DNA of 64,000 nt from CBDHHC01 sp965263345. Its GTDB lineage: Bacteria > Pseudomonadota > Alphaproteobacteria > Rhizobiales > CBDHHC01. How positions within the stretch are numbered: position 1 is the first letter of the stretch; the number at the start of each line of letters is the position of its first letter. Made by a program: the position numbers and the translations under genes. The stretch is taken from contig CBDHHC010000024.1 in assembly GCA_965263345.1 (NCBI GenBank), forward strand, positions 496,001 through 560,000, in the 5' to 3' direction. Shown piece after piece: positions 8,507-16,110 of this stretch. A model generated the notes under the pieces. The model ran no database searches, was not told the DNA's origin, and was given only the letters and a program-made list of their open reading frames with translations.

Positions 8507-9430
8507 TTATTTCAACCCATTTACATTAAGATAAACAGAATAAAGCGATGTTGTTCCAGCGATAAAGAGCCTATTTTTCTTTGGACCACCAAAACATATG
8601 TTACCCACAATTTCTGGTATTTTTATTTTGCCTATGAGTTTTCCACTTTGATCAATACAGTGAACTCCATCTGCTGCGCTTGACCAAATACGCTCTTGTC
8701 TATCTAGACGGAAACCATCGAAGAAACCACTTGTGCATTCAGAAAAGATATGCCCATCAGTTAAAGATTTTCCATCCACTCCAACTTTTATTTTTCTAAT
8801 ATGAGCTGGACCACCCTTGAGATGAGTTCCACCTGTATCAGATATAAATAGAAAATCTTCATTTTTTGAAAAAGCTAAACCATTAGGTTTGATAAAGTCA
8901 GTTGCAACTGCGCTCACTTCACCTGTTTGTCCATCAATACGATAAACATGACAAGCACCAATTTCACTTTCAGCCCTTTCTCCTTCATAGTCCATCATGA
9001 TGCCGTAGGATGGGTCAGTAAACCAGATCGACCCATCACTTTTAGACACGACATCATTTGGGGAGTTTAGACGTTTACCTTTAAAACTATCTGCTATTAC
9101 AGTGATACTGCCATCATGTTCTGTTCGGGTGACACGTCTTGTTAAGTGCTCACAAGAAATTAACCTGCCTTGCGAGTCAACTGTGTTGCCATTGGTATTA
9201 TTTGAAGGGTTACGAAAAACAGAAACAGATGCATCAGTTTCATCAAATCTCATTAAACGATTATTTGGGATATCAGACCAAATAAGGTAGCGACCTGCTG
9301 CAAACCATGCTGGCCCTTCTGACCATCTTGCGCCTGTCCATAAACGCTCTACCCTAGCATGCCCGATTATACATTCTTCAAATGCTTCATCAATGACTTC
9401 AAAACCCGTTCCATCTATAACACCAAACAT
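8507..9430 (-). CDS. SMP-30/gluconolactonase-family lactonase
   Basis: A 307-aa six-bladed propeller of the SMP-30/gluconolactonase family. The metal-ligand motifs are visible: SEGPAW (Glu), NSPNDVV (Asn) and ISDTGG (Asp), and the family motif WFTDPSYG is present. It should hydrolyse a sugar lactone to the aldonic acid in the cytoplasm; no signal peptide is seen. It is the last gene of the ABC transporter operon (13 nt after the cytochrome gene, Shine-Dalgarno AGGAAAAAG). In this setting it would feed the sugar-acid dehydratase encoded upstream in the island. The lactone is not known, and the family also includes other lactonases and esterases. Confidence 0.87.
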   Translation of the reverse strand: MFGVIDGTGFEVIDEAFEECIIGHARVERLWTGARWSEGPAWFAAGRYLIWSDIPNNRLMRFDETDASVSVFRNPSNNTNGNTVDSQGRLISCEHLTRRVTRTEHDGSITVIADSFKGKRLNSPNDVVSKSDGSIWFTDPSYGIMMDYEGERAESEIGACHVYRIDGQTGEVSAVATDFIKPNGLAFSKNEDFLFISDTGGTHLKGGPAHIRKIKVGVDGKSLTDGHIFSECTSGFFDGFRLDRQERIWSSAADGVHCIDQSGKLIGKIKIPEIVGNICFGGPKKNRLFIAGTTSLYSVYLNVNGLK

Positions 9431-9443
9431 ATTCTTTTTCCTT

Positions 9444-10205
9444 TTAGGTATTTTTAGTAGGATTTCGATTATCTCCTACTTCTTTTGGAGATAATTTTTT
9501 CGAACTTACTGATAAACGTTTTATACCCCAACCAATTGGTTCCATATTGTTTCCAGGGTGTTCTTTACCCGGACCCCAGATTGCCTGATAGGTATCATGC
9601 GCTAATCCTTTTAATTGCAATGTCATGAAGGTCGTAGCTAAAACCACCCACCAAATAGGGATTACAATCCACATCCAAACAGGAGCATTTGAAGCCCATA
9701 AGCCACTAATGACAGCAGCACATGCAACAAGAAAAGCTATATAACCAAATGATTTATGATAGTATTCAAATATTTTTCGATGAAGAGTCATATCATAATG
9801 ATCTCCTCTCCAACTTCTATCTGGAGCCGGTTCCGTTGGGCCTCCTTTTGAGCCCCTTATTAAACCTGAGAATACTTGAATAACTAATAAGCCTATTGAG
9901 CACCAACCTAATATTTTATGGGTTTCCCAGAAACCTGAAGTCTCTTCTAAAAATATGAAAGCTGTTGCAATAATAACGAGTATTGCTCCTGTATACTGCA
10001 ACACCAGATGAGAATACCACCATACCTGATTATCTAACTTATTTGGCCAATCATATATTGGTAAAATCTTTAGATAACGGGCTGATAAAATTCCTAAAGG
10101 AATTAAAACAGCCCAGCCAAATACCATCAGTCTTGCATGCCAAGAAATTAAAAAAGTAACTTCATGTGATCTTGTTGGATCAATCGGCGACAATAATATC
10201 TCCAT
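9444..10205 (-). CDS. Membrane b561-type cytochrome
   Basis: A 253-aa integral membrane protein with about six hydrophobic segments. Histidines are placed as in di-haem b561 proteins: SWHARLM, YSHLVLQY, ETHKILGW and YYHKSFGY, in successive helices. The family moves electrons across or along the membrane, often linked to a DOMON domain, which is absent here. The gene sits between an ABC permease (6 nt gap) and the lactonase, an unusual place, suggesting it serves the same catabolic pathway, for example as acceptor for a membrane sugar dehydrogenase. That link is inference. Haem binding has to be tested. Confidence 0.72.
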   Translation of the reverse strand: MEILLSPIDPTRSHEVTFLISWHARLMVFGWAVLIPLGILSARYLKILPIYDWPNKLDNQVWWYSHLVLQYTGAILVIIATAFIFLEETSGFWETHKILGWCSIGLLVIQVFSGLIRGSKGGPTEPAPDRSWRGDHYDMTLHRKIFEYYHKSFGYIAFLVACAAVISGLWASNAPVWMWIVIPIWWVVLATTFMTLQLKGLAHDTYQAIWGPGKEHPGNNMEPIGWGIKRLSVSSKKLSPKEVGDNRNPTKNT

Positions 10206-10211
10206 CTAAGC

Positions 10212-11087
10212 TTATCCCTTAACAGCACCAGCTGTCATACCTGAGATAATTTGTTTTGATGCGATGAAAGTAAAAATAATTGGTGGAATTGCCAGCAAAG
10301 TTCCTGTCGCCATGATTACCCCCCAATCAATATCATGTTCGGTCAGGGAATTTACGATTGTGACTGGTACTGTTCTCGTATTTCTATCTAGAATCGCATT
10401 CCCTAGTAAAAATTCATTCCATGCGATTCTGAAGGTAAAAATTGATGCTGCAGCAAGACCAGGTTTAATGATAGGAAGCACAACCAAGAAAAATATCTGA
10501 AAAGCATTTGCTCCATCTACTTTGGCTGCTTCTTCTAATTGTATTGGAACCTGCACAATAAAACTCTGCAATATCCAAATCACAAAAGGTAAATTCATAG
10601 CAACATATATTAAGATTATACCTGCATATGATGCGTCTAAGCCATATTGAAAAGTCCATATCCCGAAAACTGGCACGAGTAAGACTGCCGGTGGGACCAT
10701 GCGCATCATTAGAGTTGTTAAGGATACTGCTCCCCTGCCATAAAATTTAAAACGTACTATTGCATAAGCAGCCATGCATCCAAGGACTAATGTGATGATA
10801 GTTGACAACAATGAAATGATTAATGAATTTCCTAATGCACGTCCAAATGTTGGATCGCAATAATCAACATGAGCTGGATCGTACCAGAGTACGTCACACA
10901 GCACTGTTTCGTAGTTTTGTAATGTTGGGAAAAATAGCAAGCTTGTCGTATCACTCAGAATATCAACATTGAGTTTTAATGATGTCGCCAGCATCATTAC
11001 TATTGGTCCGACAGACATCAAAACCAAAATGAATAAGAACATAAAGAATGCTGGGTTTTGTTTATCATAGCTAGAAGAGTTACTCAT
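10212..11087 (-). CDS. Carbohydrate ABC transporter permease (MalG-like)
   Basis: A 291-aa inner-membrane permease of the CUT1 class with six hydrophobic segments. The cytoplasmic EAA loop, EEAAKVDGANAFQIF, is followed by LPIIKPGL; this loop docks on the ATPase. The C-terminus GMTAGAVKG is typical of MalG-type subunits. It starts 6 nt after the MalF-like gene, with AAGGATAAG as ribosome site, so the two permeases are translated together. With the binding protein and ATPase upstream it forms a complete importer. The substrate, probably a sugar or sugar derivative, is inferred only from the neighbouring enzymes. Confidence 0.94.
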   Translation of the reverse strand: MSNSSSYDKQNPAFFMFLFILVLMSVGPIVMMLATSLKLNVDILSDTTSLLFFPTLQNYETVLCDVLWYDPAHVDYCDPTFGRALGNSLIISLLSTIITLVLGCMAAYAIVRFKFYGRGAVSLTTLMMRMVPPAVLLVPVFGIWTFQYGLDASYAGIILIYVAMNLPFVIWILQSFIVQVPIQLEEAAKVDGANAFQIFFLVVLPIIKPGLAAASIFTFRIAWNEFLLGNAILDRNTRTVPVTIVNSLTEHDIDWGVIMATGTLLAIPPIIFTFIASKQIISGMTAGAVKG

Positions 11088-11093
11088 TGTTTC

Positions 11094-12011
11094 TTATCCT
11101 TCTTCTGCAGCTTGACGCATGCGAGCATTACGAGCTTCTACAAGTCTATTGTAGATAAACATGCACAAAGTTAATATTAAAAGTAGTAATAGCAGGTAGT
11201 TTGACATTGCTGCTGCTTCGCCAAGTTCACGGAACTCTGATGCAGTTCTGGAAATTCTGAGAGCTAGTATCTCGGTTGATAAACCCGGCCCTCCATTTGT
11301 CATGACTAGAATGACTTCCAGAACCTTAAAAGCATCGATCAATCTCAAAAGGCAGGTCACAATAAGTACAGGCATCATCAATGGAATTTTAATGTGCCAT
11401 ATTTGTTGCCATGGTGTGGCGCCATCAATTCTAGCAGCCTCTAGTGCTGACCTAGGAAGAGATTGCAAAGCAGCCAGAGCAAGTATAAAAATAAAAGGTG
11501 TCCATTGCCATATGTCAGCGATAATGACAGATACTAGAGACCACCAGCTATCTGATAGCCATGGCACAGTTGGTAACCCCAAATCTGTTAATGTTCTGTT
11601 GAATATGCCTACACTTGGATGGTACATATACCTCCACATCAAACCAACTACGATGGGAGCGATCATCATAGGCAATATAAATAACGTTCTAAGTGCGGAT
11701 AAACCACGTATATTACGGTCTAATAGTAATGCGAGACCTACCCCTACTATCATTTCAATAGAAACCACAAAAAAAGCAAATTTTAGAGTAACCCAAAACG
11801 ATTCATGGAAAGATGCGTCTGATAATAATTTTATATAGTTTTTTAACCCGACCCATTCTGCCTGATCAATTGTCTGATTAGGATTCCAACTCAAAAAGCT
11901 GGCATATATCATATATAAAATAGGATATAATAGAGCTATAACTAAAACTATTAAAGCTGGCGCTAAAAATAGGTACGGTGTTAATCGCTCAGAATTTATT
12001 GTTTTTATCAT
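11094..12011 (-). CDS. Carbohydrate ABC transporter permease (MalF-like)
   Basis: A 305-aa CUT1-class permease with six membrane segments; YLFLAPALIVLVIALLYP is the first. The EAA loop reads LEAARIDGATPWQQIWHI before IPLMMPVL. It pairs with the MalG-like protein downstream to form the channel. A 180-bp gap holding two stem-loops separates it from the binding-protein gene upstream. Such a layout is common where the binding protein is made in excess over the membrane subunits. Confidence 0.94.
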   Translation of the reverse strand: MIKTINSERLTPYLFLAPALIVLVIALLYPILYMIYASFLSWNPNQTIDQAEWVGLKNYIKLLSDASFHESFWVTLKFAFFVVSIEMIVGVGLALLLDRNIRGLSALRTLFILPMMIAPIVVGLMWRYMYHPSVGIFNRTLTDLGLPTVPWLSDSWWSLVSVIIADIWQWTPFIFILALAALQSLPRSALEAARIDGATPWQQIWHIKIPLMMPVLIVTCLLRLIDAFKVLEVILVMTNGGPGLSTEILALRISRTASEFRELGEAAAMSNYLLLLLLILTLCMFIYNRLVEARNARMRQAAEEG

Positions 12012-12039
12012 TGCTTTGCTTTAGTGTTTTGTATCAGTT

Positions 12040-12081
12040 TTGGGGTTACGTTGATTAGAATTGGGGTTACGTTGATTAGAA
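12040..12081. repeat. Tandem 21-bp duplication
   Basis: A 21-bp unit beginning TTGGGGTTACG and ending GATTAGAA occurs twice in perfect head-to-tail order (12040-12060 and 12061-12081), just ahead of the MalF-like gene. The second copy runs into a hairpin. It looks like a recent slippage duplication in the spacer. Confidence 0.9.
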
Positions 12082-12103
12082 TTTAATTTCTTAAATTCTA
12101 ATC
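12074..12103. other. 13-bp perfect stem-loop in ABC operon spacer
   Basis: GATTAGAATTTAA and its complement TTAAATTCTAATC flank a 4-nt loop. A T run follows on the plus strand only. On the coding (minus) strand the RNA would form the hairpin without a T run, so mRNA stabilisation or processing is likelier than termination. Confidence 0.6.
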
Positions 12104-12144
12104 TTTTTCAGCAATCAAAAATGTTACGAGAAACCTCAAGTTGG

Positions 12145-12179
12145 CGACTAAGGGGTGAGCTAAAATCACCTCTTAGTCG
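12145..12179 (-). other. 14-bp stem-loop after binding-protein gene
   Basis: An inverted repeat (CGACTAAGAGGTGA read on the minus strand, with one G-U pair) and a 7-nt loop begins 13 bp after the stop of the binding-protein gene. No T run follows on the minus strand. Hairpins at this point in ABC operons commonly protect the upstream message, giving more binding protein than permease. Confidence 0.7.
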
Positions 12180-12191
12180 TTTATTGTTTTA

Positions 12192-13520
12192 TTATTTCCA
12201 GGTGTCGTAACCAGCGTCAGCCATGATTTTCTTGGCACGCTCAGCAATACCATCAAGGCCTTTTTTCGGATCAAGTCCCTCGGTGAGTACCTTAGACATT
12301 GTTGTCCCAATATCAGCATTGATTTTGCCCCAAACAGGAATGATTGGGCGCCAATCTGGATCAGCATATTTCAAGGCTTCACCAAATACTTTCATGTGTG
12401 GAAACTTTTTGTTTACATCAGCATCAGCATGCGTTGAGAAACGGGATGGGTTACCACCAGCTAATGCAACTAGCTTGTCACCTTTTTTAGATGTCAACCA
12501 TTGCATCAATAGGAAAGCCGCTTCTTTGTTTTTTGCATTCTTAGGAATACCAATACCGAAGCCACCAGTTTGTGACCCACGGCGGGTCCCCATTGGGTGG
12601 AGAGCCCAACCAACTTTTCCGACAACTTTTGATTTTTTAGGATCATTAATTTGACCAGCTACAACTGTTGTATCAAGATACATTGCAGTTTTGCCTTGAA
12701 GGAATGCACCAAGAGCTTCACCAAATGCAAATGATTTTGCACCTTTAGGACCGCAATCAACAATTTTCTTAAGAGCATTTGCAGCTTTTACACCAGCAGC
12801 ATTGTTAATTGTTGGATTCCAATTATCATCAAATACACGACCACCAAGAGGAGCTAGGTGTAGCAAAAACGCATGGCTTGCCTGGTGACCAGAAGCTGCA
12901 CGAGAAGATAGACCGCCCATACCTTTTTCGAGTTGAGGAATCTTACATGCAAGATCAAGCATCTCATCATATGTTGTCGGAACTTTTAAGCCGTGCTTTT
13001 CAAAAATATCTTTACGATATCCTAAAACAGACGTCTCAGAACCAAAAGGAATTCCAAAAAGAGAACCTGTTTTACCTGGTAGGTAACCTTTCTTACCACC
13101 TGCAATACCAATATTCTCAACATAACCATCAATCAGATCTTCTGCTGCGTAGTTAGGATCTGACAATCTTGGATTCATGAAAAATCTTGCAAGGTTTTCA
13201 AGTTGATCAGCAAATACATAGTCTGCTTTAGAGAATACAACATAAGCGATAAGATCATAGTCACCTTTGGCTTTTGTTAATTCAAGATTTTGCTTTTCAC
13301 GCATCTTCAAATATTGAAGCTGATCGACCTCAACTTTGATACCTGTCTCTTTTGTAAATTCAGGTAACACCTTCATCACGGCATTGTAATGTGGATGCGC
13401 AGGAAAGTTAACAACAAGCGTCGTTCCCTTATATGGTGCATAAGGATCAGCAACAGCTGCTCCAAATGTCATTGTTGTAAGTGCTAATACGCCTGTAATG
13501 CACTTTATAAATTTAAGCAT
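12192..13520 (-). CDS. Sugar ABC transporter substrate-binding protein
   Basis: A 442-aa extracellular binding protein of the MalE-like (CUT1) type with a signal peptide ending near AVA-DPY. Recognisable parts are TTLVVNFPAHPHYNAVMKV at the start of the mature domain, KYGD-like tract KAKGDYDLIAYV, the SLFGIPFGSET segment and GGFGIGIPKNAKNKEAAF in the C-lobe. ATG at 13520, 6-8 nt after GGGAGGAAG, is preferred to the in-frame ATG at 13538, which would put the ribosome site inside the gene. It follows the ATPase gene by 28 nt and should supply the adjacent permeases. Ligand not determined. Confidence 0.93.
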   Translation of the reverse strand: MLKFIKCITGVLALTTMTFGAAVADPYAPYKGTTLVVNFPAHPHYNAVMKVLPEFTKETGIKVEVDQLQYLKMREKQNLELTKAKGDYDLIAYVVFSKADYVFADQLENLARFFMNPRLSDPNYAAEDLIDGYVENIGIAGGKKGYLPGKTGSLFGIPFGSETSVLGYRKDIFEKHGLKVPTTYDEMLDLACKIPQLEKGMGGLSSRAASGHQASHAFLLHLAPLGGRVFDDNWNPTINNAAGVKAANALKKIVDCGPKGAKSFAFGEALGAFLQGKTAMYLDTTVVAGQINDPKKSKVVGKVGWALHPMGTRRGSQTGGFGIGIPKNAKNKEAAFLLMQWLTSKKGDKLVALAGGNPSRFSTHADADVNKKFPHMKVFGEALKYADPDWRPIIPVWGKINADIGTTMSKVLTEGLDPKKGLDGIAERAKKIMADAGYDTWK

Positions 13521-13548
13521 AAACTTCCTCCCTTTCATGCTATTTTTA

Positions 13549-14646
13549 TTATGCTGAACTAATTACAGCTTCTGTTTCACGGTCAAAGATGCGAATAGCA
13601 TCTCTTGCTGCGTGAAATCTCATTGTTGCTCCAACTTCAACCGGAATTGTTGAACGAAGCTTAACTTTGACTTCTTGTTCTCCACATTTCGTCAGAAGTA
13701 CAGATTGCGAACCTATATATTCAGAAACCACCACCCTCAAATCCAGAGATTCATTTTTGGGAGCTTGAGGTTCATAACTTAAGTGAGATGGACGTATTCC
13801 AAATAATACATTGCGAGAATTTTGAGCTTGCACTGCTGCGGCTTTGTCATCAGGTAACTTGATATTGAACCCTGCCCCAACAACATAAATACCATCAGCG
13901 CTTTGCTGCACTTCACCATCTAGAAAATTCATTGCTGGGGATCCTAAGAAACTAGCAACAAACTTGTTTGAAGGATTTACGAAAAGCTCTCTTGGCGTAC
14001 CTTGTTGTTGAATATAGCCACCATGCATAACGACAATACGGTCAGCTAAGGTCATCGCCTCAATTTGGTCATGCGTTACATAAATCATACTCTTCTTTAC
14101 CGTTTGCCTCATGAGAGCTAACTCTGTACGCATCTGCGTTCTGAGTTTTGCATCCAAATTTGAGAGAGGTTCATCGAAAAGAAAGGTGCCTGCATCCCGA
14201 ACCAGTGCTCTGCCCATAGCGACTCTCTGGCGTTGTCCACCAGATAGCTCACCAGGCTTTCTATAAAGAAATTCTTTAAGCCCCAGCATTTCTGCAACTT
14301 TATTAACTTTATTACTAATCTCTTGCTTCGGACGACCTTCAAGGCGTAATGCAAAAGACATATTTTTTGCAACATTCATATGAGGATAGAGCGCATAATC
14401 TTGAAATACCATTGCGATATCCCTGTCCTTAGGCTCTAAATTACTGATGGGTCGATCATCAATGTAAATCTCTCCTTCAGTTACACTTTCAAGACCAGCA
14501 ATCATTCTTAAGGTTGTGGACTTACCACAACCTGAAGGACCCACTAGAACAGTAAATTCATTTTCACCCATCTCTAGATTAATGCCGTGAAGAACTTCCA
14601 CATTGCCGTATCTCTTGACCAAATTTTCCAGTCGGATTCTTCTCAT
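13549..14646 (-). CDS. Carbohydrate ABC transporter ATPase (UgpC/MsmK-like)
   Basis: A 365-aa ATPase of the CUT1 class. Walker A is GPSGCGKST, the Q loop AMVFQDYALYPHM, the signature LSGGQRQRVAMGRA, Walker B TFLFDEPLSNLDA and the switch His YVTHDQ. After residue 235 comes the TOBE/regulatory domain typical of MalK/UgpC (FGIRPSHL). It is the first gene of the transporter operon, and an operator-like palindrome lies 66 bp ahead of its start. It energises the two permeases encoded downstream. Confidence 0.95.
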   Translation of the reverse strand: MRRIRLENLVKRYGNVEVLHGINLEMGENEFTVLVGPSGCGKSTTLRMIAGLESVTEGEIYIDDRPISNLEPKDRDIAMVFQDYALYPHMNVAKNMSFALRLEGRPKQEISNKVNKVAEMLGLKEFLYRKPGELSGGQRQRVAMGRALVRDAGTFLFDEPLSNLDAKLRTQMRTELALMRQTVKKSMIYVTHDQIEAMTLADRIVVMHGGYIQQQGTPRELFVNPSNKFVASFLGSPAMNFLDGEVQQSADGIYVVGAGFNIKLPDDKAAAVQAQNSRNVLFGIRPSHLSYEPQAPKNESLDLRVVVSEYIGSQSVLLTKCGEQEVKVKLRSTIPVEVGATMRFHAARDAIRIFDRETEAVISSA

Positions 14647-14970
14647 TAGTATTACTTCTATATTTGCGAAACATTTATAATTGTTGTTTGAGTTTTTACC
14701 TTACAACAAAATGTTATCGATAACAATAGATAAAATAAATTATCTCATAAACTAATATAAGCTCTTTCAGATTTGCTTTGAATTATAAACTTTAAAGAAG
14801 GTAAATCAGGATAGATAAAATTTTATATCATTGATATTTATACAATATATTAATAGTTTTTATATGAATATATAAAATTTAATGTAAGATTTTGATACTC
14901 TTAGATTAAAAATTAAAGCCAAAAGTACAACTAAAGTTGCATTTTCGTGATTAAAAAATTGTTATCGATA
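14647..14970. promoter_or_regulatory. Control region of the ABC operon
   Basis: This 324-bp AT-rich gap separates the repressor gene from the operon it probably controls. It contains one perfect operator-like palindrome near the ATPase gene and a second at its far end, overlapping the repressor stop codon. About 230 bp separate them, compatible with DNA looping. No ORF is seen. Confidence 0.6.
14712..14725. promoter_or_regulatory. Operator-like palindrome upstream of ABC operon
   Basis: TGTTATCGATAACA is a perfect 14-bp palindrome, 66 bp upstream of the ATPase start. It fits the ATGTTA-N4-TAACAT form described for GntR-type LacI-family regulators, and a repressor of that kind is encoded next to it. 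A matching site stands at 21844. Confidence 0.75.
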
Positions 14971-14974
14971 TCAA
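14959..14974. promoter_or_regulatory. Second operator-like palindrome, overlaps lacI-type stop
   Basis: TTGTTATCGATATCAA has the same TATCGATA core and matches a full palindrome except for one base pair. Its right end covers the TGA of the repressor gene. It may cooperate with the site at 14712. Confidence 0.55.
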
Positions 14975-16005
14975 CTGCTTTCACGCATTTCATTATGAAC
15001 GCCGACTATAATATGATTATTTGTTTTCGTATCTAATTTTTGCTTGTTGTTATCAAGTATGCGAATAATCAATTTTGCAGTTTCCAAACCTATCATTTTT
15101 GGTTGAACTGCAACTGTTGAAATTCTTGGTGTGGAAAATGCGGAAACCGAGAAATTTCCAAAGCCGACCACAGCAATATCTTCAGGAACTTTTAATCCAG
15201 CATTTTGAATAGTACTCATTGCACCAAAGGCTGCAGGGTCAGACACACAGAACACACAATCAGTATCTGGGAACTCTTTTAGCAATATCTTAGTGGCCTC
15301 AGCACCATTCTCAATTGAAACTGGCGGTGGTTTATAACTTACCAAACGATCAGCTGAAAAACCGGACTCCATCATCGCAGAAATAAAACCTTTACGTCTG
15401 GCAGCACCCCTTGTTCCTTTATCTTTTGCTTCCCCTAAAAACGCTATTTTTTTATAGCCTCTATCCAATAATTCCAAAGTCATAGATTTTGCAGCTTCAA
15501 AATTTGAAAAACCTACAGTGTGGTTAATGGGCTCTTCAGGTGTTTCCCAAATTTCGATGACAGGAATTGCTGCAGTTTTCAATAATTGACGTGCCCTCTC
15601 GGTGTGCCCGTCATAAAATAATACCATGACTTCAGGGCGCCTACGGAGCATTGTTTCAATTATTTTTTCTTCTTTTTCAGCAGAATAATTGGTGTGCCCA
15701 ATTAAGATTTGAAGTCCGACCTCTTCTAATTTATCTGTTAAAGCTTGAATGGTTTGTGCAAAGTGTAGATTATTAAGAGATGGCAAAAGCGCTGCTATGA
15801 AACCTGATTTCTGAGAAGAAAGACTTCCTGCCATCATATCGGGAACATAATTTAAATCCCGTATAACTTTTAGAACTTTTTTTCTTGTTTCATCAGAAAC
15901 ACTGGAATCAGATTTCAGAGCTCTAGATACTGTCATAGCCGAGACACCCGCAGCTTTTGCAACATCAGACATCTTGACATCAGCTTTTTTAAATTTTTTG
16001 CCCAT
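14971..16005 (-). CDS. LacI-family repressor, GntR-like subgroup
   Basis: A 344-aa regulator. The N-terminal helix-turn-helix is KMSDVAKAAGVSAMTVSRAL (about 11-30), followed by the hinge helix near NYVPDMMAGSLSS. The rest is a periplasmic-binding-like effector domain with GFIAALLPSLNN, VGFSNFEAA and VVGFGNFSVS. The VGFxNFEAA stretch resembles E. coli GntR, which regulates gluconate genes. It sits between the two operons of the island and near three matching palindromes, so it very probably represses both until a pathway intermediate binds. The inducer is unknown. It begins 105 nt after the fusion enzyme gene and may share its transcript or have a promoter in that gap. Confidence 0.92.
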   Translation of the reverse strand: MGKKFKKADVKMSDVAKAAGVSAMTVSRALKSDSSVSDETRKKVLKVIRDLNYVPDMMAGSLSSQKSGFIAALLPSLNNLHFAQTIQALTDKLEEVGLQILIGHTNYSAEKEEKIIETMLRRRPEVMVLFYDGHTERARQLLKTAAIPVIEIWETPEEPINHTVGFSNFEAAKSMTLELLDRGYKKIAFLGEAKDKGTRGAARRKGFISAMMESGFSADRLVSYKPPPVSIENGAEATKILLKEFPDTDCVFCVSDPAAFGAMSTIQNAGLKVPEDIAVVGFGNFSVSAFSTPRISTVAVQPKMIGLETAKLIIRILDNNKQKLDTKTNNHIIVGVHNEMRESS

Positions 16006-16110
16006 TAAAATGAATTCTTATTATAGCTTACACATTAACGATTATCAGTTGGCTATTATAACCTAAAAAGTTAAAATACAAGTATAAATTATTTTATGAA
16101 CACACTATTT

